From: Neurospora tetraspora | Taxonomy: Eukaryota > Ascomycota > Sordariomycetes > Sordariales > Sordariaceae | Assembly (NCBI RefSeq): GCF_033439725.1 | Contig: NW_026944385.1 | Coordinates: 4,895,664 to 4,959,663 of the forward strand | Direction of reading: 5' to 3' | DNA: 64,000 nucleotides | In this document: positions 45,101 to 54,985 of the stretch, piece by piece | Layout of the letters: each line of letters starts with the position of its first letter | Numbering within the stretch: the stretch's first letter is position 1 | Made by a program: the position numbers and the translations under genes | Notes under the pieces: generated by a model | Databases searched by the model: none | The model's input: only the letters and a program-made list of their open reading frames with translations | Told to the model about the DNA's origin: nothing

Positions 45101-48100
45101 TTGAGAATGGTGCTGACGTCGGTGCGGTTTACCAGCTTGAGCAGCTCAGTGGACCAAGACAGAGGAGGGTTAGGCTGACAGATAAAGATGAAGTCTTGTA
45201 AAGGCGTCAAGATGGCTTCTGGTAACGTCTCGAGGATTTGAGGGGTGAAACCAGCGGTATGCATGGCTGCTACTGCTTCGAAACGGTCCTTGGCTGTTTT
45301 CAGGAGCTCAAAGAGCTTCTTGAACATGAAGGTGCGTGGGGTCATATTACGCCAGGCCCCCTCCCTCGGACTGCTTGCACGAACGTCAGAGGTGGCCGTA
45401 GCGTAGACTTGAGGAAGCGTCAGGAAATCGGGGCCATCATCGGTGGTGAAATGCTGCCGGATCCAGGTTAAGACACAAGGGTTGAACACGGGTGGAGGTA
45501 TAGCCAACTGGGCAAGAAAAGCTGCAAACATGTCAGTCAAAGGATTCTTGTGCCGTGGATCAGTCAACATACCTGAATCATCCGTGCCCAGATCTGCCTG
45601 TAGACCAAGGCTGTAGAGCTCCTCGTACTGCTGCCATCCAAGCCATCTCGCAAGCTGCCAGAGTAGCGCCCTAAGATCACTCTGACCAGGCGAGACTTCT
45701 TCAGGGGACAAGACACTCAATGTCTGTTCTTCCACGAGGAGGTGAAGCGCAAGCATCATGCTCCAGGCTGCCTTATTGCGACTGTCGCGATCTCTCTCGA
45801 CGGCTGTTGGGAGGTAGCCATTAACACCAAACGCTGCCATGCCTTCGGCAGATGCAATGTAACTTTTTGCAAGCTCGACATGACGGGCCATGAAGCTCAG
45901 TGGCTGCGGGCCTTGGCTAGATGGGATAGTGTCAAGGAGGCCATCCTCCAGCAACCACTGCCAGCCCTTGTTCCGCATCCACGGTGCATCGGCAGATGCC
46001 ACCGGGGTGGCGTATAACTCCATGGCTTCCCAATTACTGTTCGGCTCAAAAACACGGACGCCACGGCCGAGCCTGGCCAACGATATTTCGTCCGTATGCC
46101 CAAGGGCCATGAAACTCGCCAGCAACAGAACGACAAAGGACGACCATTCTCGGTCGGGAGTGGTTACTTCCTGTCGGTTCAAGACTCGAAGCCACTGTGT
46201 AGTATGCCACCAACCGGCCAGCAGTCGATCAGCATGTGAAGAAGGAAGTACACTTTTGCAAACGTCCAAGGCCTTGCGGACCTGGGAAGAGGATGGACAA
46301 AGTTTGAGGCGGATGCGATGGAATGCGCCGTCCTTATCTAGTAGATCAATGACTCCACGGGGAGAACTGTGGCATAATGCATCAATGCGGATCTGGGACA
46401 GGCGAATCCCGCCTGGCTTGGGGACCAACGATGCCGTCCTTGTTCTATGAGTTCCCGAGTAGCTGAGGTTGCTGACATGATCAAGCAGAAGGAGGGTCGC
46501 ATCCACGGTGGTGAGCTGGCTCCATGGAGATTGCAAGCTCAGCTCTCTGCCACCAGCCTTGTCTTCGGAGAGAATGAGGATGGTCTGCTCGTTTCCATCT
46601 GAGATCTTGCACGAGTCAATGACGTTTTGCGCCCTTCGAAGTTCGCTGAAGACCATGGGAATCTTGGAGAAGAGTCCTGACGTGGCTGGCTCAACAGTTG
46701 ATCCCGGGACGGGATGAGGAACGTGCAGTGTTAGGAGCTGCAATCTCTTGTCGACAACATCCTGGATACCAAGAAGAATCTGGACACGACCCTGCTCGTC
46801 AGTAGCAGTAGGAGGACCGACGAGGATGAACACTTTGGACTGCGCCTTGACTGGCTTGTTGGCCAGGGAGTAGCGGACGTTGGCGTTGTCCATGGGGAAA
46901 CTGTGGACCTTTGTGAAGAGCATCTCGTGGGTTAGTCCTTCGAACTCATGATCATCCAAGCCCATATTGTGGAAGCCCTCGAAGTCACCACCAGCACGGA
47001 GCTCCTCGAGTAGAGAGTCGACAGGTGCCTCGGCTAGGCTGTTGAGACCATGGTTGAAGGAACCGCCAAGATGTAAACCGCCGTAGGCACCGCTCATGCG
47101 TGTCCGTTGACTGCCTAGTGAATCTCCCTTTCTACCGCCATGCACCGCATGTAGTGTTTGCTCGGAGAAACTCGCCCTCTCTTGGGATGCGGACAAGTCA
47201 GCTCTGGCCAACAGAGAGCTTACTCGACGAGACTGTCTGCGGGCAGCGTCATCAGTTTTCTGGGGGTCTAGAGAATTCAAAACACCCTCGAGCGCCCGTC
47301 CCTTGTCCTTTTCTTTTTCCCGCTCATCGATCCTGACGCTTTTGCGAGGCTTCTTCCCGGGCAGAGGAGCACCGAAGCTATCTCTGATGGAGGGGTGGAC
47401 GGGGGTGCTGGCACCGCTAGGCATGCCAGGAGCCATGGAACTGCGTCTGCGAGTCGACTTGACGGGTTTCTTCTTCCTCTTGCCAATGAAGGGATCCTCA
47501 TTTTCCAGAAAGGTCAAGCGCCAGACGCTGTACATGCTGTTTTCTCTGTTAACGGTAACAGCAATGCAGGCTTCGCTTTGTGAGGCAGAGGCATAGCCGG
47601 GTATCTTGATTGCTTCGACATGGACAATCTCTTCGGCTGAACTGAGGAAGTTGGAAGTGGGAGAACCTCCTTGACGTCTCTTGTTTGTCTTTTGCTTTTC
47701 CGGATGGGTGACTACCAAACCGATTTCGAGCAAGGGATCTGTCAGACACACAAGACGAGGCCAAGGACTGTCGGGGGTCTCCATGGGTGGCTGCCACATG
47801 TTTTCCAATGTGCTGCTCAGCTTTAAGGGGAGCGCCTTGGGTCGCCCAAGGCCTTCGATGGAGAACTCGGCACCGGTATGGCTGAAGATGGACGAGGGCT
47901 GTGACGAGACGAAGGAGTTCGGCGGAACCTTGGGCAGTCGCAAGGTCACGGGCAGGGTGTTGTTCGCTCGCTGTTTCCGTTGAATGATGACGCCAATTGG
48001 AGCGGCGCAGGCCGACTCGACCTCGAAGGGCATGTGGACGACATGGCTGGTTCCGGAGAGGAAGTAGATGTGGGCTTGTGTCTTGAGGAAAACGACGAGG

Positions 48101-48474
48101 GCTCGGGCGAGCAGTGGCTTCGCGTCATGTTTCTCGGGTTTGTTTCCGGTCGTGGGTTTCTCGGGCCGCGAAGAGGCAGCATTGACGATGGGGTGGGAGT
48201 CTGTCGAGGTAGGGAAATAGGTGAGGAGAGCCTGGGTGACTTTCTCGTTCTCCATATCGAATCTGAAGCTCTTTCGAAAGATGCCGCCGCGGGACCAGAT
48301 GACGCAGGTATCGGTGGTCAACAGCTCGTCTTCGCAGTCGGCGTGAGGCTGTCGGTCGACGAATATCTCCCAAGTGTAGGACGAAGAGGGAGGGTTCGGA
48401 GGGAGGAAGCCTTCGTCAATGGCATGTCGCAGTCCGATGGGCTGGTGAACTCCCAGCGAAGTGGCCGCCGCCAT
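42187..48474 (-). CDS. apc1: Anaphase-promoting complex/cyclosome subunit 1 (BimE)
   Basis: The 2095-codon frame encodes the APC1 scaffold of the APC/C ubiquitin ligase, which triggers anaphase and mitotic exit in the nucleus. The N-terminus (MAAATSLGVHQPIGLRHAI, then SYTWEIFVDRQ and VIWSRGGIFRKSF) is the WD40-like propeller. A Ser/Arg-rich disordered loop with RRRSSMAPG follows (about 330-480), likely a phosphoregulatory segment. Proteasome/cyclosome repeats are visible at roughly 1340-1750 (IGLLLGLAASYIGTMD, GIGLLYCNSQHRRMSE, AGFALGFINLGKGND). The C-terminus has a Lys/Gly/Ala-rich insertion. Positions 45522-45572 look like a 51 nt intron (donor GTATGT, branch CTGAC, acceptor TTTGCAG) without stops and in frame, so the real protein is probably 2078 residues. 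The coordinates given include it. The start ATG at 48472-48474 precedes conserved sequence directly. Confidence 0.93.
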   Translation of the reverse strand: MAAATSLGVHQPIGLRHAIDEGFLPPNPPSSSYTWEIFVDRQPHADCEDELLTTDTCVIWSRGGIFRKSFRFDMENEKVTQALLTYFPTSTDSHPIVNAASSRPEKPTTGNKPEKHDAKPLLARALVVFLKTQAHIYFLSGTSHVVHMPFEVESACAAPIGVIIQRKQRANNTLPVTLRLPKVPPNSFVSSQPSSIFSHTGAEFSIEGLGRPKALPLKLSSTLENMWQPPMETPDSPWPRLVCLTDPLLEIGLVVTHPEKQKTNKRRQGGSPTSNFLSSAEEIVHVEAIKIPGYASASQSEACIAVTVNRENSMYSVWRLTFLENEDPFIGKRKKKPVKSTRRRSSMAPGMPSGASTPVHPSIRDSFGAPLPGKKPRKSVRIDEREKEKDKGRALEGVLNSLDPQKTDDAARRQSRRVSSLLARADLSASQERASFSEQTLHAVHGGRKGDSLGSQRTRMSGAYGGLHLGGSFNHGLNSLAEAPVDSLLEELRAGGDFEGFHNMGLDDHEFEGLTHEMLFTKVHSFPMDNANVRYSLANKPVKAQSKVFILVGPPTATDEQGRVQILLGIQDVVDKRLQLLTLHVPHPVPGSTVEPATSGLFSKIPMVFSELRRAQNVIDSCKISDGNEQTILILSEDKAGGRELSLQSPWSQLTTVDATLLLLDHVSNLSYSGTHRTRTASLVPKPGGIRLSQIRIDALCHSSPRGVIDLLDKDGAFHRIRLKLCPSSSQVRKALDVCKSVLPSSHADRLLAGWWHTTQWLRVLNRQEVTTPDREWSSFVVLLLASFMALGHTDEISLARLGRGVRVFEPNSNWEAMELYATPVASADAPWMRNKGWQWLLEDGLLDTIPSSQGPQPLSFMARHVELAKSYIASAEGMAAFGVNGYLPTAVERDRDSRNKAAWSMMLALHLLVEEQTLSVLSPEEVSPGQSDLRALLWQLARWLGWQQYEELYSLGLQADLGTDDSGMLTDPRHKNPLTDMFAAFLAQLAIPPPVFNPCVLTWIRQHFTTDDGPDFLTLPQVYATATSDVRASSPREGAWRNMTPRTFMFKKLFELLKTAKDRFEAVAAMHTAGFTPQILETLPEAILTPLQDFIFICQPNPPLSWSTELLKLVNRTDVSTILKQVKMSKAIGSELQPPSHTAKWDFRMLCQHLDDLQEHGEETDASERQLVVRTLFREDRRLNEAQNLLSSGKSRVLRLDPKPEWSESEYLEKQKELVTTVATSTLAIPPGRGLLYYSLRYPLLTQKYHISGFNLACIIRPTNNTVSVDKSQFTEEKINWAFFHQGVAGGLAISPQAKAIDTSWILYNKPGQDLSNRHAGFLLALGLNGHLKSVAKWVAFKYLTPKHTMTSIGLLLGLAASYIGTMDSLITRLLSVHVTRMLPRGAAELNLSKHTQTTGIMGIGLLYCNSQHRRMSEIMMSEIEHVEDGEEEDPLRDESYRLAAGFALGFINLGKGNDLKGLRDMRLTEKLLTIATATKRVELVHVLDRSAAAAVVAVALIFMKSEDHIVARKIDVPDTVLQFDYVRPDILLLRTMAKHIILWKGITPSFSWIKTGLPQEYQSRHRLTSTTRLQSKDLPFFSILAGLCFALGLRFAGSGNIQVRDLLVHYLDEFMRLVSMPKSNFDAELARSNARMCMDMLALSCATVMAGTGDLVILRRLRALHGRDDKETTYGSHMACHMAIGALFLGYGTATFGNSDLAVAALIVAFYPIFPATVQDNRAHLQAFRHFWVLATDPRCLVAKDGATGQSLNVPVLISLRRNSPSARAAAANSAIDSLFESSSEGVVIRRQTPCLLPPLDDVLRVTTDAGQQGYWNLTIDFETNPSLVEQFKENQTLCLRRRPAFEAPFPATLRALGRGVGPLAEDGQSRDPFEWVFGLSAGAEGSELDVTSGTGGNAASANGHGMGSELGELAKLTHAERAVVMDRLGSGGGVGEGEGATTFVDARLVLENDLTGGGMPSREKLLGLRLLFEWMERRQSLAVQSPASAALPALGTLPETPAADIATAGRTTGKGKAKARAAHAGHGPTTRSKGKGKKASVEEEKDHGLPNWDELREGSGYGVALGNSWWMRDSVIEDLKGRAWLVGREGEA

Positions 48475-49123
48475 GATGTCTGTCTGTCGTCAAATCACTT
48501 GGTCGTTTGCTGGAGAGGAAAAGTCAAGCCATTTTCTGGATTGGCACATAACCGAGTGCGGACTGGGTCCAGGCTGAGGTGTTTGTGATCGAAGCTGGCG
48601 CATTTGTCTTTTTGTTTTGTTTGGAAGGAGAAGTCAAGGTGGGATGGAAGCTCCTGTCAATTGCGCAGGGCAACCGCTCTCAGCAGCGTCAACACCACTG
48701 GAAATCGCGTCTGATAGCGCTGTGAGACGCGACTGTCCCGCACCTGCAGCTCTCCACAGATTGGACTTTGGATGGTCTGTGCGCGCTGTACCCCTTGCGG
48801 ATCGCTCAAGTGACACATTTGCTAAACGAATATGCCAGGCCTTTCTCTTTGAGTGAGCTTCTGGCATAAGCGTTTACCACTCACCTGTGGACCTGCCCTT
48901 ACTGACGTAGCGGTCCTCCACTCCGTTCCCCGGCTCTGGAACCGACCGACAGCGACAACCAACACTTGCAGCAGCGATGAACGACTAGCCCAGGCCTAGG
49001 AACCCAACGAATAGCGCCTTACCACAGTAGGCGCAACTCCATTCTCAACACTTCCCAACAACTTTGCGATCAATCAGATAGCTACCTCTACGCCATGATA
49101 CAGCAGACCCGGCTCCAATCAAC
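48475..49123. promoter_or_regulatory. Bidirectional promoter between APC1 and VPS41
   Basis: A 649 bp spacer between two divergent housekeeping genes. It holds no other gene and must contain both promoters. No specific factor site identified. Confidence 0.5.
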
Positions 49124-52100
49124 ATGACGCAGGTCCCGCCGGAGACAGGCGACTCTTCCACGGCAAACACCACGGCCGACACCACGCCCGCCACCACCAT
49201 CGTGACGTCTCCCAGGGCGCGGCCCAAGCGATCCATTGGCAGCACCATTGGCACCACGACTCCCTCGACGGCGACGGCGACAGGAACGGGAACGGGCACA
49301 GATTTAGAGGAAGGGTCTGAGGACGATGGGGACCGCCAGGATGAAGAAACCGAGGATGACGACGAGGAAGACGACGACGACGAGGAGGACGAGGACGAGG
49401 AACCAAGACTCAAATATGCCCGACTGACCCAACACCTCGGGCCCCTGTATCGCAATGGCGACGCGACAAGCGCCTTCTTGACGGCTGGCGACAAGATGGT
49501 TAGACAGACGGACCCCATGGCTATCATGATCAACACTTGCTGACTTGTGTCCAGATAGTAGGAACGCATAACGGCAACATCCACGTTCTCCAACTGCCCG
49601 CCTTCCAGTCCCTACGCGTCTACCACGCCCACGGCGCCTCCGTCACCAGCCTCTCCATCTCGCCCTACCCACCACCTCTCCCTACCTTCGACCCGAAACC
49701 TCTCACCCGAGTCTTCTCCCAGACAAACAGCCCTTTGCGCCCGGGAAGCGCCTCCGCCGAGAGCCACCACCAGACTAACCCCGCCTCCGCCGCTCGCAAA
49801 CGAGACGCCCAAGCCCATGGAGTCCCCAACACCCCCTCCAACAGCATCCACATCGCGACATCCTCTATGGACGGCAACATCTGCGTCCAGTCTCTGACCG
49901 ATGTCAAGGACGTCACCCTCCGCAACTTTGCCCGACCTGTACAAGCCGTCGCCCTCTCCCCCGATTACAAGAACGACAGGACCTATCTGTCTGGTGGTCT
50001 AGCCGGACAGCTCATCCTGACTGTCGGCGCGCCACAGGGCAAGAGTACGGCCACTACGACAGGAGCCGCTGCTCAGGCAGCAGGATGGCTCGGAAACATG
50101 GTGGGCGCAGGGTCCGGCAAGGATACCGTTTTGCACTCGGGTGAGGGTACCATCAATACCATCAAGTGGTCCCTGTCGGGGAAATATGTTGTTTGGTTGA
50201 ATGAGCATGGTATCAAAATCATGCGGACGAAGCTCCATCTCGAAAGTGCCGATCAAGAAGATGCATGGAAACGAATCGGCCACATTGATCGGCCGCAAAC
50301 AGACGAGTGGGATACCATGGCCAGCGTCTGGAAAGGCCGTGCCGAGTGGATTGACGAGCAGTCCATCGAGCCTGATGAACCGGGCAAGGGTCAAAAAGAG
50401 GTGCCGGCTTCGCCTGCGGCTGCTATCTTGAAGCAACAACACCAAAGGACTGAGAAGAAGATTGAGAGATTGGTTGTAGGATGGGGAGGCACAATCTGGT
50501 TCATTCACGTTCATCCCGGTGGCATGGGCGTCGGCAAACACGCTGGGGAAAGGTCCGCTGGACGGGCAGAGATTGTAAAGCTGTGAGTGTGCTTTCTGGC
50601 CGTCTTGTTGACCAAACTGACCCGAGATTGCTACAGACTTCGAATGGATTGCATCATTTCCGGCATCTCGCTGTATACCCAAAACTTATTACTAGTGCTC
50701 GCATACTGCTTACCAGACGAAGACGAAGACTCGGGTCATAAACACACCGCATCAATAGCATCTGGAGGAAGCCAGCCATCAGGAGGGATCAAGCGCAGAC
50801 AAAACAACCCACCACCAGAACTACGCCTCATCGACCTTACCTCCCAAGCCCAGGTTGACGAGGACGGATTGAGCGTCAGCCGCTTCGAACGCTTGACTGC
50901 TAGTGACTACCACCTCGGCGTTCTTCCGGCTCGCAATGTAGCCGCCACTGCAGCCAGCAAAGGCACCTTGGAGACTTTGGCTGGCTTCGGTACCGACATG
51001 CTCAACGTTGGTCTGACCGGACTCAATGTTGCGCTGAACCCCAAGTCCCTCTTCAGCTCAAGCGCCAGCATCAAGAGCAGGGAGAGCGACGAGACCCCGT
51101 CCAACTACATGGGGAGTATCAACTCGGCATTGAAGGGCGGACTCCGTACTGCTATCCATCCAAACCTCAACAAACCAGGCATCAAGATCTTCATCCACAG
51201 CCCGTACGACTGCATCTTGGCAACAAAGAGAGACTTGGCCGATCACCTTGGATGGTTGCTAGAACGCCAGCAGTACAGACAAGCATGGGAATTGGTCGAC
51301 GAACATCCCGAGATTGTATCTGCGACTGACCGGGCATCCGAACTAGGCGGTTCCGAAACTCCCGACCGAACCCAAAGCGATGATTTTTACGACGAGACCT
51401 CCTCCGTCATCGACGGCATGCGCAGCCACCACTCGCTCGCCGAAAAGGAAAAACGGCGCATCGGCGAACTCTGGATCCAAGAACTAGTCGAAGCAAACGA
51501 CTGGACTCAAGCCGGCCAGATCTGCGGCAAAGTCCTCGGCACCCCCGACCGCTGGGAGAAATGGGTCTGGACTTTTGCCGGCGCCAACAAGTTTGATGAG
51601 ATTGTCAACTACATTCCCACCGAGCGAACACGACCACCCATCCCCGGAACCATCTACGAAGTCGTGCTGGGCCATTACCTCCAGGTTAGCAAGCCTCGGT
51701 TCAGAGAGCTGCTGGAACGGTGGCCGTCCGACTTGTTTGACGTTGGCACCATCACCACTGCTTTGGAGAACCAGCTCAAGTACCGCGATGTCCGAGAAGA
51801 CAGCGTTGAGGATGGTGAAGTAGGACGGGACTGGCGCATCGTCATGGAGAGTCTGGCCAAGTTGCACGAGGCTAGCGGGCGGACCAAGGAGGCGCTCAGA
51901 TGTTACATCAAGTTACAGGATGCGGATTCGGCGATGCGACTGATCAAAGATGCGCATCTGGCCGAGGCGGTGGCGGATGATATTCCCAGCTTCATCGGAC
52001 TTCGCGTGCCGCAGGACAAGCTCCTCAAGATGTCGAAGGAAGATCTCGAGCAGGCTACTAGTGAGGCCATCTCGCTGTTGGTCGATGAGGCGCAGCATGG

Positions 52101-53318
52101 TTTGGTGAAGCCGGACCTTGTAGTGTCGCAGTTGCAGGAGAAGGACTTGAAGCTCTACACCTTCTTCTACTTGCGAGGTCTCTGGCGTGGGCAGGGCATC
52201 CACGAACACACCCATGAGTCCCTAGCCCGTCTGGTCCTCGACAGCCGCACCATGGTGGACCAGTTTGCCGACTTGGCCGTCCACCTCTTTGCCATCTACG
52301 ATCAACCACTGCTCAACCAGTTCTTGAGGACATCCACAGCTTATGCCTTTGAGAAGGTTCGTCCCATCTGTCTCCCATATTTCCTTGCCCGTCATTTACT
52401 GACCCCATCGCATCTCAGGCCGCCCAAGAATGCGAAACCCGCAACTACATCCCCGAGCTCGTCTACCTCTACTCCAAGACCGGCCAGATGAAACGAGCGC
52501 TCTACCTCATCATCGAGCGCCTCGGTGACGTCTCCCGCGCCATCGCCTTCGCCAAGGAACAAGACGACCCCGACCTCTGGGAAGATCTGCTCGAGTACTC
52601 CATGGACAAACCCAAGTTCATCCGCGCCCTGCTCGAGGAGGTGGGAACGGCCATTAACCCCATTACGCTCGTCAGACGGATACCCGAGGGATTGCAGATT
52701 CCCGGGCTGAGAGAAGGGATCAGGCATATCATGAAGGAGCATGAGATTCAGTATTCTATCTCGGAAGGCGTCAGCCGCGTGCTCAGAAGCGAGGTCGCAG
52801 CGGCTATGAACACGCTGCGGAACGGGCAGCGCAAAGGCGTCAAATTTGAGGTCGGCGTTAAAGCAGGAGGTGAACACGTTGACGTCCAGCCGACCGACAT
52901 CCCTACGCAACCCGTAACCGAGAAACCTTCCTCCTCTGGCATCGCCTCCCCCGCCGCTCCATCCCAGCAGCCACCACCAACCCCGTCAACACCAACCCAC
53001 CGCCGCCTCAAACCCGCTGCGAAGAAGTACCAAGCAGGCCACTGCGCCCAATGTCTCTCTCCCTTCACCACATACGAGACCGACACGCTGGTCGGCTTCG
53101 CTTGCGGACACGTCTTCCACTTGCCACATCTACTTGAAGCATTGAATCCGGGAAAGACGGTGGATGCCGACGTGTTGTTGGGAGGTATGGGAGCTGAGGA
53201 AAGGAGCGCGCATTTGGTTGGGGCGAAGGTGACGCATGCTCGGTTGTTGAGGGATCGGATTCTTGGGGGTTGTGTTGTTTGCAAGGCTGCCAAGGAGGAG
53301 GAGGGGGATGGAAGATGA
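49124..53318 (+). CDS. vps41: Vacuolar sorting protein Vps41 (HOPS subunit)
   Basis: Four exons (49124-49498, 49555-50582, 50637-52356, 52419-53318) with introns of 56, 54 and 62 nt, each with a CTGAC branch point, encode 1340 residues. A Thr-rich then very acidic N-terminal tail (about 55-95, DDDEEDDDDEEDEDEE) precedes a WD40-like propeller (IVGTHNGNIHVLQLPAF, IHIATSSMDGNICVQSL). Next come the clathrin-heavy-chain repeat region (about 780-1150, YCLQVSKPRF-like helices and LVYLYSKTGQMKRALYLI) and a C-terminal RING-H2 with HCAQC, CGHVFH and CVVC (about 1248-1335). Vps41 is the AP-3/Rab7-binding subunit of the HOPS tether, which drives vesicle fusion with the vacuole. The first intron has a weak donor (GTTAGA), but it is required to join GDKM to IVGTHNG. 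Confidence 0.95.
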
Positions 53319-54985
53319 TGTAAGCGCGTTCTGGAGGAAAAGGAGAAGGGACGAGGGAAGAACATTTGCAGTGTGCATTCAATGTTGTGAGCGATGATTT
53401 ACCCTTGAGAGGAAGTTTTGGTTAAAGGATGAGCATCGGGTTGAGGTTCGGTCTTCGTGGGAGAATGGATGAGAGGAAACGAGACGGGTTAGTACGCATG
53501 GACGGATGTGCGTGCGGACCGGGACATACGTTATGATTATGAATATGGATATGTTGATGACTTGGTACGAACGAACAAGCTTGTTTTCTGCCTGCACGTT
53601 TTCGTCTGTTCTCTGATTAATGTCGGCCTTCAAACTAATGATGTGGTGGCGTTTGTTAACATCAACATGGCGAATGTCAGAAGTAAGCTTCGACCAATCT
53701 TGCCAGGGTTGAGTTTGACTGAAGAAACGTTGACAAAATGAATCCAGATTGCCGAGTCCAACATCTACGACAATGAAATTAGAATCACACGAACGCTTAT
53801 GTCTCTGAAGCATTTCTTGTTCGCTCCTGATATGAAGCTTTTGCCCCATGTCGATACTGCCGGATCACACCTTCCGACCTTATGGCACATCGGCATTTGT
53901 CCGGGCTGAGGGCTCTCGTTCATTGGTCTTTTCCAACCCGATGGAAGGTTCCATCATATCAACATGGATAACTCCACGCACGAAAAAAGGCAAGAGCTTC
54001 CGCGACGACCTCATCTATGCTCGGCACACCTGCAGTTGCCATGTGTCCCAAACTGGACAGAGAGGACTTGCAGATCTGGCTCCAACTCCCGATCATCGCC
54101 AGGAGTTTTCGGGGACATGACGGCTCGCTGCTATTGCAAATGGGTGTAATTAGAGTCAAGCAAGCAAAGGAAACCTGGTTTAGGTCAAGCCTGTCAGGCA
54201 CATGACGAGGTTGATGGCTCGAAGAAGTGCTGGGCGCCGATATATAGAGCCAGGCACTGACTGTCCTGCTGCACAGTCCAACACCGAACGTCGTCAGGTC
54301 TCGTCACCACGCTTAACTTCAAGCTTGAGAACCGCCATCATCTAACGCTCTGGGGACAGATAAGCCAAGATGATGTTGAAACGCTTTCTGGTGACATCGG
54401 CCATTGTGTCAGGCATCAATGCCGCCGCGACTCTTCGCTTCTCATGCTCACATAACCCTCATCAATCCTACACGCACCCTCCCCTACACCTAACATCGTG
54501 AATCACGTTTTTACCCGCTAAATTTCGTATTTTCAATGCATACGAACATTTCATCTTGGTCAATTTTTTTCGCTCATTTTCACACGGCCATTTACACCCC
54601 TTTGCACGCCCGCATTTACACGTCGCATATCAACAACCACCTCAACGTACGTAAAGAGGGCTCGAAAGGCACAGCGACAACCCATTATAATACCTTCAAA
54701 CTCTAAACTTTCCTCCCTTAGCAGCAATTTGGAGTTCAGCGAGTAGCCCAGCGAGTAGACTGTAGAGTGTTCAATTTGCAGCACATTGCACTAAAAACCA
54801 TAAAAGTATCACGAGATTTGAGTTATGGGGAGCTACAGAATCACAAAGACGCTGGGACCCAGCTAGTAATGTAATACGACATTCAAAACAGGTAAGAATA
54901 CCGCGAAAATCCATATTTGATATGACAGCTGACATTTGGCCGAAGAGGGTGCGTGTAGGATTGATGAGGGTGCGGAGAGTATTAA
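53319..54985. other. Intergenic, nothing recognised
   Basis: The 3' flanks of VPS41 (plus) and of the GH55-like gene (minus) converge here. AT content rises modestly towards 54900. No gene, RNA or repeat supported. Confidence 0.5.
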
